Below are positions 31,890 to 41,491 of a DNA stretch of 64,000 nucleotides, piece after piece. The notes beneath the pieces are model-generated. The model was given only the letters and a program-made list of their open reading frames with translations, was not told the DNA's origin and did not search any database. Made by a program: the position numbers and the translations under genes. Within the stretch, counting starts at the first letter, position 1; each line of letters starts with the position of its first letter. The DNA is from Brevibacillus fortis (GTDB lineage: Bacteria; Bacillota; Bacilli; Brevibacillales; Brevibacillaceae). Location of the stretch: assembly GCF_003013395.1 (NCBI RefSeq), contig NZ_PXZM01000008.1:30086-94085 (forward strand), read 5' to 3'.

Positions 31890-32429
31890 TTACGACCATA
31901 TGCGGATGAGCTCTCTGGTTTCTGAATGGCAGGAAAGCTTGAATACATCTGGATTGCTTAGCTTTTCCCAATTGTGAAAGCCAAAGCGGTCATCGATTGA
32001 TTTCATGAGCAAGGCCAACAGGCATCCGTGGCTAACAAGCACGATTTCTTTATGCTCATCTGCCAAAATCTCAGTGAGCAACGAATTTGCCCGGTTCATT
32101 GCAGTAAGACTGGATTCGCCCCCTTCGAATGCAAGAGTCAGGTCATCGAACGTATCGAGCAGCCGCTCGAACCAATCCTCACGTGGTACTTCACTAAGGA
32201 CGCGCTCGACCAAACGCGTGTCTTCTTCAACCACAATTCCGCGTTCCTGTGCAAGTGGCTGGATGGTGGCAATCGCCCGATGATACGGACTCGAAATAAT
32301 TCGATCAATGGGGGAACCAGCGAAGAAGGAGGCAAGCTCCCGAGCTTGTACTTCTCCCTTTTCTGTGAGCAGGGCTTCGGGTTCTTGACCAGCAGCCTGA
32401 CAATGACGTACCAAATATATTGTTTTCAT
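31890..32429 (-). CDS. Histidine phosphatase family protein (phosphoglycerate-mutase-like)
   Basis: This 179-residue protein belongs to the branch-1 histidine phosphatase superfamily. The ATG at 32429 is chosen because TTGGAGGAGATT precedes it; the longer frame has no ribosome binding site. The phosphorylated histidine is in MKTIYLVRHCQAAG, where the usual RHG is RHC. Other catalytic residues are in IISSPYHRAIATIQPL (Arg and His) and VLVSHGCLLALLMKSI (second catalytic His). Substrates in this family range from phosphosugars to cobalamin intermediates, so none is assigned. It is a single gene convergent with the HD-GYP operon and divergent from argG. Confidence 0.88.
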   Translation of the reverse strand: MKTIYLVRHCQAAGQEPEALLTEKGEVQARELASFFAGSPIDRIISSPYHRAIATIQPLAQERGIVVEEDTRLVERVLSEVPREDWFERLLDTFDDLTLAFEGGESSLTAMNRANSLLTEILADEHKEIVLVSHGCLLALLMKSIDDRFGFHNWEKLSNPDVFKLSCHSETRELIRIWS

Positions 32430-32509
32430 AATCTCCTCCAACACGCATTCTCCAATGTAATTCCTCCTTTTATTCATTCTCCATCTTGAATAATCTTTCC
32501 TTTTGATCA

Positions 32510-32667
32510 CACAACATTTATGCATAAACAGGCGATGAGTATGCATAAAAACAAGATACTCTTTATGCGAAAAATGTATAATTTCTTTGCGTTCCTGTTT
32601 CTGTCTGCGAATTCACAACAATTATACAAGAAAAATAGTTGTATTTTTATTAGTTCGTTTGTATAAT
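32510..32667 (+). promoter_or_regulatory. argG promoter region with several ARG-box-like sequences
   Basis: The promoter is TTGTAT (32639-32644), 17 nt, TATAAT (32662-32667). ARG-box-like sequences are ATTTATGCATAAAC (about 32516-32529), GTATGCATAAAAACAAG (32539-32555), TTTATGCGAAAAATG (about 32562-32576), and GTATTTTTATTAGTTCG within the promoter spacer (32641-32657). AhrC/ArgR usually binds one distal and one promoter-proximal box, so looping repression is plausible. Confidence 0.65.
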
Positions 32668-32707
32668 TACTCGCATGAGAGAAACTTCGAAACGGGGAGA
32701 GAGAATG

Positions 32708-33967
32708 ATGGCAAAAGATAAAATTGTGTTGGCCTATTCAGGCGGTTTAGATACATCGGTAGCAATTAAATGGTTGCAAGATACGTATAACTACGATGTC
32801 ATTGCAGTTGCATTGGATGTAGGGGAAGGGAAAGACCTCGATTTCGTACAGAAAAAAGCATTGCAGGTAGGGGCATTAAAATCAATCGTAGTGGATGCAA
32901 AAGATGCATTCGCTGAGGAATTCGTATTGCCAGCTCTGAAAGCAAACGCCATGTACGAAGGCAAATATCCATTGGTGTCTGCACTGTCGCGTTATCTGAT
33001 TTCTCGTGTGCTGGTTGAAATCGCGGAAAAAGAAGGTGCGGTAGCTGTCGCACACGGTTGCACAGGAAAAGGAAACGACCAGGTGCGTTTCGATGTTTCC
33101 TTCACAGCGCTGAACCCGGATATCAAAATCGTGGCGCCGGTTCGTGAATGGGGCTGGACGCGTGACGAAGAGATCGAATATGCGAAAAAGAACAATATCC
33201 CGATCCCGATCGATCTGGACAATCCATACAGCATTGACCAAAACCTGTGGGGCAGAAGCTGCGAGTGCGGTGTTCTCGAAGATCCATGGGCAGCTCCTCC
33301 AGAAGGTGCATACGATCTGACGAAGTCGATCACGGACGCACCAGAAGAGGCGGAAGAAATAGAAATTACCTTCGTGCAAGGGAAACCAACTGCATTGAAC
33401 GGCGAAGAGCTTTCACTTTCCGAGTTGATCCTGAAGCTGAACAAAATCGCTGGTAACCATGGCGTAGGCCGTATCGACCATGTAGAAAACCGCTTGGTGG
33501 GCATCAAATCTCGCGAAGTTTACGAGGCACCGGCTGCGACTACCTTAATTTTGGCTCACCGTGAGCTGGAATTCTTGACGCAACCTCGTGAGGTCGCTCA
33601 GTTCAAACCGATTGTCGAGCAAAAACTGGCGCAAGTGATTTACGAGGGTCTCTGGTTTTCGCCAATTCGCAATGCTGTTCAGGCATTCATTGAAGAAACG
33701 CAAAAACACGTAACGGGTGTCGTACGCGTGAAGCTGCACAAAGGACATGCGATCGTTGTAGGCCGCACCTCTGCATCGTCTCTCTACAGTCATGAACTGG
33801 CGACTTACAATGCAGGTGACCAATTCGACCACAAAGCAGCACTCGGTTTCATCAAGCTGTGGGGTCTGCCTACAAAGGTATACGCACAGGTAAACGAGGG
33901 TGTACTGCAAGAAAATAAAAACACCGCCATTAAGATTTTGGATGAAAAGGATGCGATCAAGCAATGA
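32708..33967 (+). CDS. argG: Argininosuccinate synthase
   Basis: ArgG condenses citrulline and aspartate with ATP. The second ATG of an ATG-ATG pair (32708) is chosen because GGGGAG lies 8 bases upstream; the first is also possible. The 419-residue product starts [20 protein letters not shown], with the P-loop SGGLDTS. It has [34 protein letters not shown] and the C-terminal dimerisation helix region. The stop overlaps the argH start (ATGA), so the two are coupled. The promoter has several ARG boxes, and this pair is separate from the argCBD and carAB-argF units. Confidence 0.97.
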   Translation: MAKDKIVLAYSGGLDTSVAIKWLQDTYNYDVIAVALDVGEGKDLDFVQKKALQVGALKSIVVDAKDAFAEEFVLPALKANAMYEGKYPLVSALSRYLISRVLVEIAEKEGAVAVAHGCTGKGNDQVRFDVSFTALNPDIKIVAPVREWGWTRDEEIEYAKKNNIPIPIDLDNPYSIDQNLWGRSCECGVLEDPWAAPPEGAYDLTKSITDAPEEAEEIEITFVQGKPTALNGEELSLSELILKLNKIAGNHGVGRIDHVENRLVGIKSREVYEAPAATTLILAHRELEFLTQPREVAQFKPIVEQKLAQVIYEGLWFSPIRNAVQAFIEETQKHVTGVVRVKLHKGHAIVVGRTSASSLYSHELATYNAGDQFDHKAALGFIKLWGLPTKVYAQVNEGVLQENKNTAIKILDEKDAIKQ

Positions 33968-35409
33968 AACTCTGGGGAGGACGCTTCACGAAGCCGACGA
34001 ATCAACTCGTAGAAGAGTATACTGCTTCTATTTCTTTCGACCAGAAAATGTGGCGACAGGACATCGTCGGAAGCCTAGCTCATGTTGCCATGTTGGGCAA
34101 GTGCGGCATCCTGCCGATGGAGGAAGTAAGGCAGATCATCGCTGGTTTGAAAAAGGTAAAAGAAAAAATTGAGCGCGGGCAAGCTGAGTTTCTCGTTGCG
34201 CATGAAGATGTGCATATGAATATTGAAAAGATGCTAATTGAAGAAATCGGGCCGGTGGGGGGCAAACTCCACACCGGTCGCAGCCGCAATGATCAGGTTG
34301 CGTTGGATATGCACCTGTATCTCCGCGAAAAGCTGATGGAGATCATCCAATTGGCGATGTATTTGCAAGAGGCGCTGCTAGAGCAAGCAAATCAGCATCT
34401 CGATACAGTTATGCCGGGATATACACATTTGCAGCGTGCGCAGCCGGTATTGTTTGGCTACCACCTGATGGCGTATGTGTCCATGCTGCAACGCGATATT
34501 GAGCGGATGACCGAGACGTGGAAGCGTGTGAATGTGCTGCCGCTTGGAGCAGGTGCACTCGCAGGTACGACTTTCCCGATCGACCGTACGTTTGTAGCGG
34601 AATTGCTTCAATTTGATGGTATCTATCAAAACAGTATGGATGCAGTGAGTGACCGTGACTTCATCGTTGAATTTTTGGCAGACGCTTCTCTGGTCATGAC
34701 CCATCTTTCCCGTTTGTGCGAAGAGCTCGTCATCTGGAGTAGTCAGGAATTTTCCTTTGTGGAGCTGGACGATGCATTTTGCACAGGGTCCAGTATCATG
34801 CCGCAAAAGAAAAATCCCGACGTGGCAGAGCTGGTCCGCGGAAAAACAGGGCGTGTATACGGCAATCTGTTTGGATTGTTGACCGTATTGAAAGGTTTGC
34901 CGTTGGCGTACAACAAGGACATGCAGGAAGATAAAGAAGGCATGTTCGATACGGTGGCTACCATTCATGGTGCACTGGCGTTGCTCACGCCGATGATTAA
35001 GACGATGCACGTCAAAGCAGACCGCATGCGTCAAGCTGTTACCAACGATTTTTCCAATGCGACAGACTTGGCAGATTACTTGGTTCGCAAAGACATGCCG
35101 TTCCGTCAGGCGCATGAAGTCGTAGGGAGAACCGTCTTGTACTGCATCGAGCAGCAAAAATATCTTCTCGATTTGACTTTGGAAGAATTCCAGAGCTTCT
35201 CAGAGGCTATTGGGGCAGATGTGTATGACGCTCTAGCTGTTGAGACAGTTGTTAATGCACGTAACGTGCTGGGTGGGACTGCTCGTAATCAGGTAGAGGT
35301 ACAAATTGATTGGTACCGCAAGCAACTGGTAGAAACACATGCTTGGGTGAATAAGAACAGTCAAAAGGTCATGATTGAATCCCTGATCGATGTCGGTTCA
35401 CCTGCATAA
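33964..35409 (+). CDS. argH: Argininosuccinate lyase
   Basis: ArgH splits argininosuccinate into arginine and fumarate, the last step of the pathway. The 481-residue protein begins [20 protein letters not shown], and contains [32 protein letters not shown], and the superfamily signature [16 protein letters not shown] with the catalytic serine. The length exceeds the usual 460 by a short C-terminal tail ([19 protein letters not shown]). It overlaps argG by four bases and ends before a perfect palindromic terminator. Confidence 0.97.
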   Translation: MKLWGGRFTKPTNQLVEEYTASISFDQKMWRQDIVGSLAHVAMLGKCGILPMEEVRQIIAGLKKVKEKIERGQAEFLVAHEDVHMNIEKMLIEEIGPVGGKLHTGRSRNDQVALDMHLYLREKLMEIIQLAMYLQEALLEQANQHLDTVMPGYTHLQRAQPVLFGYHLMAYVSMLQRDIERMTETWKRVNVLPLGAGALAGTTFPIDRTFVAELLQFDGIYQNSMDAVSDRDFIVEFLADASLVMTHLSRLCEELVIWSSQEFSFVELDDAFCTGSSIMPQKKNPDVAELVRGKTGRVYGNLFGLLTVLKGLPLAYNKDMQEDKEGMFDTVATIHGALALLTPMIKTMHVKADRMRQAVTNDFSNATDLADYLVRKDMPFRQAHEVVGRTVLYCIEQQKYLLDLTLEEFQSFSEAIGADVYDALAVETVVNARNVLGGTARNQVEVQIDWYRKQLVETHAWVNKNSQKVMIESLIDVGSPA

Positions 35410-35430
35410 AAACGTACATGAATGAAAAAC

Positions 35431-35458
35431 AAAAACCCCAAAGCTTTGGGGTTTTTTT
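35431..35458. terminator. Bidirectional terminator after argH
   Basis: AAAAACCCCAAAG (35431-35443) is the exact reverse complement of CTTTGGGGTTTTT (35444-35456), followed by more T. It serves argH and the convergent acetamidase gene. Confidence 0.88.
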
Positions 35459-35469
35459 GCGTTCTATAC

Positions 35470-36381
35470 TTATCTACCTACCATTTTTGGATCAAAACCT
35501 AACGCGGTTGCGTAGGCAAGAGGCAACTCCATGCGGGCTGTTTTTAAAGGATCGACGACCTGACAGATACGCAAATCTCCCGCAGCGGAGAGCAAGAAGG
35601 TGGATTCGGCCTTTTCTACTCCCAGCTCTTCGTGTAGAAATTGTACCATGTTGATTACCGCTCGATCCGCAGCCTTGTCCAGCTCTTTTTCTGACGCAAT
35701 CGTGATCAAGTGCTCCTGGTTGACTGCCATTGGTAACGGCCACTGCTTTCCCTTTATCACATCGAGCTTTACGGTTACTTCCCCTGCAATTTCCACACCA
35801 CATACAGCTACTTCTCCGTCAGCCATTGCAGCATGAAGGTCTCCCAGGGCAAATAATGCGCCGGGAACATTCACGGGTAAAAGCAATGTAGTACCTGCAC
35901 GCATTTGCTTGCAGTCCATGTTGCCGCCGTGATCGCCCGGGGTACCGCATGAAATGGCTTCTTTGGCAGGTGCTGTTCCAATTACGCCAATCATAGGATT
36001 GATTGGGACCTCAAGCTTGTCCGACAAAACAGCTTTTCCATCTTGTATCGGAATCATTTTGATCACATTTTCTTGCAGATCGAACCCCATTACACCCAGA
36101 TCTGGTCCAGTAACCATTACGCCTTGGTTTTTAATTTCAATTTTCTGAATATGCACAACCAAAATATCGCCTGGCTCTGTTTCTTCTATATAAATAGGAC
36201 CGGAAGCGGGGTTGATCCGATTCCAATCAAGCGCCTGAAACACGGTGTCTGCCGATTGGATTTGGTCCTCGAAACAATCGCAGGTTTCAAATGTTACGAT
36301 ACTGCCTGCTTCCACCTTCAAGACCGGCTGATTCTCAGGTGACATGGTATAAACCACGTCCTGTTTTTTTACTCTGTACAT
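35470..36381 (-). CDS. Acetamidase/formamidase family protein
   Basis: This 303-residue enzyme belongs to the acetamidase/formamidase (FmdA/AmdA) family, which hydrolyses short amides to ammonia and an acid. The ATG at 36381 is chosen because CTGGAGG lies about 9 bases upstream; a start 21 bases earlier lacks a ribosome binding site. Recognised parts are VEAGSIVTFETCDCFEDQIQ at the N-terminus, the conserved core PINPMIGVIGTAPAKE, HGGNMDCKQMRAGTTLLLPV and FALGDLHAAMADGEVAVCGV. The family metal and substrate residues in HGGNMD and GDLHA are present. It is a single gene between argH and a germination permease; no transporter for amides is adjacent. Confidence 0.9.
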   Translation of the reverse strand: MYRVKKQDVVYTMSPENQPVLKVEAGSIVTFETCDCFEDQIQSADTVFQALDWNRINPASGPIYIEETEPGDILVVHIQKIEIKNQGVMVTGPDLGVMGFDLQENVIKMIPIQDGKAVLSDKLEVPINPMIGVIGTAPAKEAISCGTPGDHGGNMDCKQMRAGTTLLLPVNVPGALFALGDLHAAMADGEVAVCGVEIAGEVTVKLDVIKGKQWPLPMAVNQEHLITIASEKELDKAADRAVINMVQFLHEELGVEKAESTFLLSAAGDLRICQVVDPLKTARMELPLAYATALGFDPKMVGR

Positions 36382-36521
36382 GGTTGCAGTCCTCCAGTCC
36401 ATTTCGGAATTTACATATATTTCTTTATCATAGCATGAAATGCCTACGTGTTTAGCGCCGAATCATAGAGGAAATAATTGTACGAAGGTGTCGAAAGGTC
36501 TAAAGAGAGCAGGGAGCAAGC

Positions 36522-37631
36522 ATGCAAGAGAGCTACAAGATCAGTCCCCGTCAACTATTGATGCTCGTCACCCTTGTTACGATTGGGGACTCCGTTCTCG
36601 TCCTGCCGGGCATGACGGCTGGACTCGCTAAACAGGATGCGTGGATATCCGTCCTGGTCGGGCTTGTGGTGGGACTGCTCAATATTGTCTTACTCATAGT
36701 AGTTGGGAAGCTTTATCCGAATCAAAGCTTTTTTACCTTCGTTGATCAAACTGTCGGGAGAGTGTTGGGAACGATTATTACACTCTCGTTTATTAGCTAT
36801 ACGCTGTTTTCAGCAGGGGCGCATGTAATGGAGATTGGCGACTTTGTGGGCACGCATCTATTGGGCTCCACTCCAAGATTCGCGATACAGCTGTTATTTA
36901 TCATTGTGATTATGTTTGGCGTGAGATTGGGATTGCAAACAGTCGCCGAATCCGCAGAGATCTACTTTTTCTGGTTCTTCTTCCTTTTTGGATTACTCAT
37001 GATTGCTTTACTGCCACAGGCAGAAATATCGAGAATTCACCCTGTATTTGAAAATGGGTGGAAGCCTATTTTGCAGGGGTCTACGGCGGCAATTGCCTTT
37101 CCTTATTCAGAGCTGGTTATTTTTATGGCGGTTCTTCCTTTTGTTTCTCCCGTCCAAAAACGGATGAGATATTTTTTGCTGGGGACGTTGCTTGGGGGAA
37201 TTGTGCTATTCATCATCATGCTGATGTGCATCCTTGTGTTGGGGGCAGAGCAGACCGCGCGGCATTTTTATCCGACCTATGTTCTCATCAAACAACTGAA
37301 GCTCGGGGATTTCATACAGCGGCTAGAGGCGATTATCGCGGTGATCTGGTTTATAGCGGTGAGCGTCAAAATTACGCTTTATTGTCTGTTTTTACACTTA
37401 GGGATCCGTCACGTCTTTCGAATCGACAACTTCAATGCTTTGGTCTTGCCGTACATTATTTTACTCATGGTAATGTCTACAATTTTCTCGCCCAATATTG
37501 TCGTCTTTGGCGACATCATTGGAAAGTACTGGCCATTCTATGATTTTACCTACAGCTTCGGTGTACCGTTGGTGCTGCTATGCGGGTATGCCATTCGAAA
37601 AAGATTTCTGGGTCAAAGATCTCGTGCTTAA
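36522..37631 (+). CDS. GerAB-type spore germination permease
   Basis: GerAB proteins are the membrane subunits of germinant receptors in the inner spore membrane. The 369-residue protein has about ten membrane segments and belongs to the amino acid permease-like spore germination family. It begins QESYKISPRQLLMLVTLVTI and has the typical VLVLPGMTAGLAKQDAW, then FPYSELVIFMAVLPFV, and the late segment IEAIIAVIWF-like LEAIIAVIWFIAVSVKI. GGGAG precedes the ATG. The usual gerAA and gerAC partners are not adjacent, so it is an orphan copy. It is direct evidence that the host forms endospores. Confidence 0.88.
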   Translation: MQESYKISPRQLLMLVTLVTIGDSVLVLPGMTAGLAKQDAWISVLVGLVVGLLNIVLLIVVGKLYPNQSFFTFVDQTVGRVLGTIITLSFISYTLFSAGAHVMEIGDFVGTHLLGSTPRFAIQLLFIIVIMFGVRLGLQTVAESAEIYFFWFFFLFGLLMIALLPQAEISRIHPVFENGWKPILQGSTAAIAFPYSELVIFMAVLPFVSPVQKRMRYFLLGTLLGGIVLFIIMLMCILVLGAEQTARHFYPTYVLIKQLKLGDFIQRLEAIIAVIWFIAVSVKITLYCLFLHLGIRHVFRIDNFNALVLPYIILLMVMSTIFSPNIVVFGDIIGKYWPFYDFTYSFGVPLVLLCGYAIRKRFLGQRSRA

Positions 37632-37660
37632 ACCGTAGCTAAAGGTCTTCATGTAAGATT

Positions 37661-37693
37661 GATGGCTCGTCCACTTGAATTGGACGAGCCATC
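37661..37693. terminator. Perfect hairpin between the GerAB gene and a convergent gene
   Basis: GATGGCTCGTCCA (37661-37673) is the exact complement of TGGACGAGCCATC (37681-37693), with a CTTGAAT loop. The T content after it is low on the plus strand, but the position between convergent genes fits a terminator. Confidence 0.65.
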
Positions 37694-37713
37694 GTTAATT
37701 TGTCAATTATTAA

Positions 37714-38178
37714 TTATTGAATAGATAAAGAATATCCGTTTGTAGTGTTACTGTCAGCACCAGAATAATTTACTCGGTCAACTAGAATATAGTATTTTTG
37801 TGCAGAAAAATACATGGTAACTGATTCAGCGCCACCTATACCGTTTTTATTTGAAATAGATTCGTCCAACACTTTGTTACGGGCTGCATCCCATATTTCA
37901 AATCTCAAATCCATATTTGAAGGAACGTTCAGTCGAATTGTTCTTGTACCACTTGTTTTCGGTTGAAAAGCGATATAGTCTTCATCCTGATAATCCCAGA
38001 GGTATCCTTGTGCAACATCCCCGATCCCTATAACAAATCCATTTGCATCGCGTTGAGCCCACTTATCATTACTATGTTCATTTGTTTCAGTTTCCCAATA
38101 CGATGCAGCAAATACAGAGGATGCCACTGTTAAACTCAATACCAATGATGAAATACCGACCAGAAGCTTTTTCTTCAT
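37714..38178 (-). CDS. Secreted protein with pre-peptidase C-terminal-like domain
   Basis: This 154-residue protein has a clear signal peptide (MKKKLLVGISSLVLSLTVAS, cleaved near VFAAS). The mature part of about 128 residues looks like a bacterial pre-peptidase C-terminal (PPC) beta-sandwich: DYIAFQPKTSGTRTIRLNVP, MDLRFEIWDAARNKVLDESI, then KYYILVDRVNYSGADSN and a final GYSLSIQ. PPC domains are usually attached to secreted peptidases, but here it stands alone. AAAGGAG precedes the ATG. The gene and its upstream 200 bases are A+T-rich compared with neighbours. Function unknown; a cell-surface or spore-surface role is possible. Confidence 0.75.
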   Translation of the reverse strand: MKKKLLVGISSLVLSLTVASSVFAASYWETETNEHSNDKWAQRDANGFVIGIGDVAQGYLWDYQDEDYIAFQPKTSGTRTIRLNVPSNMDLRFEIWDAARNKVLDESISNKNGIGGAESVTMYFSAQKYYILVDRVNYSGADSNTTNGYSLSIQ

Positions 38179-38345
38179 AAAAAAACACTCCTTTTTTAGT
38201 GGATTTAATTTACATTTTTCATAATATTTTATTTAAAAATGGTTGTAAATACAAAATTTTACATTTTTAAAAAAGATAGATTATTTGATTTTGCGCTAAG
38301 TCCTATTTAAATTACGCTATCAGGGTATCTGTTTTCAAAAAAGTA

Positions 38346-38379
38346 GAAGCAACTGATTAGTTATTTAATCAATTGCTTC
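38346..38379 (-). terminator. Terminator of the iron alcohol dehydrogenase gene
   Basis: GAAGCAACTGATTA (38346-38359) pairs with TTAATCAATTGCTTC (38365-38379). On the minus strand it is followed by TACTTTTTTG. The gap 38179-38345 otherwise shows only A+T-rich sequence. Confidence 0.8.
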
Positions 38380-38398
38380 AGCGGTAGATTTATAAGGC

Positions 38399-39556
38399 TT
38401 ACAAACTTAATCGAAGAATCTGTTCCACATCGTCACTCGTCAACGTTTTGAATTGACCAATCGGACCAAACGGAGTGGCTTTTTCGGCCATGAGCTGTAA
38501 GTGCTCGTCGGTGATATCGTAATCAGCCAATCGGGTCGGGGCACCGATACGCGCAAAGAAAGCTTCTGTAGCGGCAATTCCCTCCAAGGCGATCTCATCA
38601 TCTGTTTTGCCAAAAGGATCGACATTCCATACCTCTGTTGCGAAGCGCACGAAGCGAGCGACGTTTTCACGGTACACATAACGCATCCATTTTGGGAAGA
38701 TGATCGCTAGGCCGCCACCGTGCGGGATGTCGTAAACAGCACTGACAGCATGCTCAATGGAGTGGGTTGCCCAGTCTGTTGTGACGCCAACCGGGAGAGT
38801 GCCGTTCAATGCCATCGTTCCGCAGTACAGGATGTTGGCGCGAGCATCGTAGTCTTCCGGATTGGTGAGGGCGCGTTCTGCATTTTCGATGACTGTCTTC
38901 ATGATCGACTCGGCAAAACGTGTTTGCAGTGGTATTTCGGTTGTATGTGTGAAATACTGCTCGAATACATGGGACAAAATGTCGCTGATTCCGTAGATCG
39001 TCTGGTCGCGAGGCACGCTAAACGTATGTTCAGGATCCAGAATCGAAAACGCCGGAAACGTCGTGCCAGCTCCGTGCTTCTCTTGTGTCTCCCAGTTGGT
39101 GACGACACTTCCCCGGTTCATTTCAGAACCAGTAGCAGCAAGTGTCAGTACGGTACCGAGGGGCAGAGCCTCTTGTGCGATCGCTTTGCGTGTATAAAAA
39201 TCCCATACATCTCCCTCGTAAGGCACACCAATCGCGACTGCTTTGGCCGCGTCGATTACACTGCCTCCACCAACAGCGAGTATCCAATTAACGCCTTCTT
39301 GGCGGCATAGCTCAATTCCTTTGTTCACGGTACTCAGACGTGGATTTGGCTCCACTCCTGCTAACTCATGCACGCGACAGCCCGCAGACTCAAGCAGAGA
39401 AATCACTTTGTCGTAGAGACCGGTTCGCTTTATACTGCCACTACCATATACCAAAAGAACAGTGGGACCTAGCAGTCTTGCTTTTTCCGCGAGCTGGGCC
39501 AATTGACCCCGTCCAAAAATAAGCTGTGTCGGGTTATGGTAAACAAAATTTTCCAC
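38399..39556 (-). CDS. Iron-containing alcohol dehydrogenase (BdhA/YugJ-like)
   Basis: This 385-residue protein is a group III, iron-type, NAD(P)H-dependent alcohol dehydrogenase, close in layout to butanol dehydrogenases. It starts with GTG (39556) behind AAAGGAGCTGG and begins [20 protein letters not shown]. Cofactor binding is shown by [20 protein letters not shown]; metal-binding residues lie in [36 protein letters not shown] and [10 protein letters not shown]. The likely reaction is reversible reduction of an aldehyde to an alcohol, but the substrate is not readable. It is a single gene on the minus strand with its own terminator. Confidence 0.92.
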   Translation of the reverse strand: MENFVYHNPTQLIFGRGQLAQLAEKARLLGPTVLLVYGSGSIKRTGLYDKVISLLESAGCRVHELAGVEPNPRLSTVNKGIELCRQEGVNWILAVGGGSVIDAAKAVAIGVPYEGDVWDFYTRKAIAQEALPLGTVLTLAATGSEMNRGSVVTNWETQEKHGAGTTFPAFSILDPEHTFSVPRDQTIYGISDILSHVFEQYFTHTTEIPLQTRFAESIMKTVIENAERALTNPEDYDARANILYCGTMALNGTLPVGVTTDWATHSIEHAVSAVYDIPHGGGLAIIFPKWMRYVYRENVARFVRFATEVWNVDPFGKTDDEIALEGIAATEAFFARIGAPTRLADYDITDEHLQLMAEKATPFGPIGQFKTLTSDDVEQILRLSL

Positions 39557-39891
39557 GGTATAACCAGCTCCTTTTACATGATGACTTTCTTGTCACACTC
39601 ATTGTAGCCAACTGTTTTCCATGAAGCTAGGCGCGAATGTGCAATCTTATTTTCTCCCTTTTTCGTGACAGTTGTTAACAATCGAAGCTGTTTCGACAAG
39701 AAATGAGAGATTTAGTGGATACCATCCGTGAATCGTGGTGGTATAATGGATAAGATGGGAAATCCCGCTGTTTTTCAACAAGGTATGGCAGCGGTTGCTA
39801 GTGGGTAGAGGGGTTTGTCGATTTTACCGTTAACAAAAATTCAGGATCAAGATACATAAAGAAGGATCTGACGAAGTAGGATGTGATTGGC
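39557..39891 (+). promoter_or_regulatory. Gene-free gap with an extended -10 promoter for ftsEX
   Basis: This 335-base gap between divergent genes contains TGGTATAAT (39739-39747), an extended -10 element, with no convincing -35 box (39719-39724). About 140 bases of leader follow before ftsE, with no recognisable RNA motif. TTGTTAACAA at about 39672-39681 is a perfect palindrome of unknown meaning. Confidence 0.5.
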
Positions 39892-40578
39892 TTGATCGAA
39901 ATGTTCGATGTGTGGAAAACATACCCGAATGGAACGAATGCTTTGAAAGGTATCAACATTCGGATTGAGAAAGGTGAATTTGTGTACGTAGTAGGCCCCA
40001 GTGGTGCGGGTAAATCTACGTTTATCAAATTGATGTATCGTGAAGAGAAGCCGACGAAAGGACAAATCTTTTTGGGTGGCTTCAATGTCAGCAGAATCAA
40101 AGAGCGACAAATTCCATTGGTCCGCCGCAGTATCGGTGTCGTGTTCCAAGACTTCAAGCTGCTGCCGACACTGACGGTTTTCGAAAATGTCGCATTTGCT
40201 ATGGAAGTAATCGAGAGTAATCCGAAACAAATCAAGCCGCGCGTGATGGATGTTTTGGGACTGGTAAAGCTCAAGCATAAAGCAAAAATGCTGCCAAGCG
40301 AGCTGTCCGGTGGTGAGCAGCAACGTGTTGCCTTGGCGCGAGCATTGGTGAATAGTCCGGGAATTATTATCGCGGACGAACCGACGGGGAACTTGGACCC
40401 AGAGACCTCATGGGAAATCATGAAGCTGTTTGAAGAAATCAATCAGCGCGGAACGACAGTCGTCATGGCTACCCATAATAGAGAAATTGTAAACACCATG
40501 AGAAAACGGGTGATTGCGATCGAAGCAGGCCAGATTGCCCGTGATGAGCAGAGAGGGGAATACGGTTATGAAGATTAG
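39892..40578 (+). CDS. ftsE: Cell division ATP-binding protein FtsE
   Basis: FtsE is the ATPase of the FtsEX complex, which activates cell-wall hydrolases during division or elongation. The TTG at 39892 gives 228 residues starting MIEMFDVWKTYPNGTNALKG, as in Bacillus FtsE, with AGGATGTGA as ribosome binding site; a GTG at 39883 lies inside that site. Walker A is GPSGAGKSTFIK, the signature LSGGEQQRVALARAL, and Walker B IIIADEPTGNLDPETS. It overlaps ftsX by 11 bases. Downstream genes for an M23 peptidase, CtpB and MinJ-like protein complete a division cluster. Confidence 0.96.
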   Translation: MIEMFDVWKTYPNGTNALKGINIRIEKGEFVYVVGPSGAGKSTFIKLMYREEKPTKGQIFLGGFNVSRIKERQIPLVRRSIGVVFQDFKLLPTLTVFENVAFAMEVIESNPKQIKPRVMDVLGLVKLKHKAKMLPSELSGGEQQRVALARALVNSPGIIIADEPTGNLDPETSWEIMKLFEEINQRGTTVVMATHNREIVNTMRKRVIAIEAGQIARDEQRGEYGYED

Positions 40579-41464
40579 GACGCTGGGGCGCCATGTCCGT
40601 GAAGGGGTCAAAAACCTCGGGCGGAACGGCTGGATGTCGTTCGCTTCTATTAGCGCCGTGACCATTACCCTCTTTATCTTGGGCGTTTTCCTCATCCTGG
40701 CGATGAACGTCAATTACTTTGCGCAAACCGTAGAAAAACAAGTAGAAATTCGGGTTTTCATGGACTTGCTGGCGACGAAGGAAAACATCACGCAGGTTGA
40801 AAATAACATCAAGAAGCTTCCGCAAGTGGAGACCGTTTCATTTATACCGAAAGACGAGGGTCTGAAGCAGTTTAAAGAGAGTCTTGGTGAAAAAGCGTAC
40901 TTGTTTGAAGGCTTGGAGGAAAGCAATCCTCTGCCGGATGCGTTTGTCGTGAAAACGAAGCAACCACAAGACACTGCTACTGTTGCCGCTCAAATTAAAA
41001 ATTTCCAGTATGTGAAAAGCCTGACTTACGGGGAAGGCACTGTGGAAAAACTGTTTTCCTTGACTGGAGCAGTCCGTAATGTCGGGATTGGTTTTATTAT
41101 TGGTCTTGGTTTTACAGCGATGTTCTTGATTGCCAACACCATTAAGCTGACGATTGTGGCACGTCGCAGAGAGATTGAAATCATGAAGCTGGTTGGTGCC
41201 ACGAACTGGTTTATCCGTTGGCCATTCTTTGTGGAAGGGCTCTTGATGGGTGTGACAGGGGCATTGATTCCGACCGTCATGTTAACGGTTGGGTATTACT
41301 ACCTTCTGGATGCCATTCACTCTAGCTTTGAAGCTTCCCAACTGTTTAAACTGTTGCCGCTATTCCCGCTCGTGTATCAAGTGGCGCTGGCTTTGTTGGC
41401 GATTGGTGCATTCATCGGGATTTGGGGAAGCTTGGTGTCCGTACGTCGCTTCTTGCGAGTTTAA
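40568..41464 (+). CDS. ftsX: Cell division permease-like protein FtsX
   Basis: FtsX is the membrane partner of FtsE and transmits ATP-driven changes to a hydrolase outside the cell. The ATG at 40568 overlaps ftsE and gives 298 residues. There is an N-terminal membrane segment (about 22-45, ISAVTITLFILGVFLILAMN), an extracellular domain (about 50-165), and three further membrane segments from about 172, including the FtsX-family core GFTAMFLIANTIKLTIVARR. The cytoplasmic end RREIEIMKLVGATNWFIRWP is conserved. The next gene encodes a secreted coiled-coil M23 peptidase, the probable partner. Confidence 0.96.
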   Translation: MKIRTLGRHVREGVKNLGRNGWMSFASISAVTITLFILGVFLILAMNVNYFAQTVEKQVEIRVFMDLLATKENITQVENNIKKLPQVETVSFIPKDEGLKQFKESLGEKAYLFEGLEESNPLPDAFVVKTKQPQDTATVAAQIKNFQYVKSLTYGEGTVEKLFSLTGAVRNVGIGFIIGLGFTAMFLIANTIKLTIVARRREIEIMKLVGATNWFIRWPFFVEGLLMGVTGALIPTVMLTVGYYYLLDAIHSSFEASQLFKLLPLFPLVYQVALALLAIGAFIGIWGSLVSVRRFLRV

Positions 41465-41491
41465 TAATTTGAAGAGCGTGGGAGGAGTATC

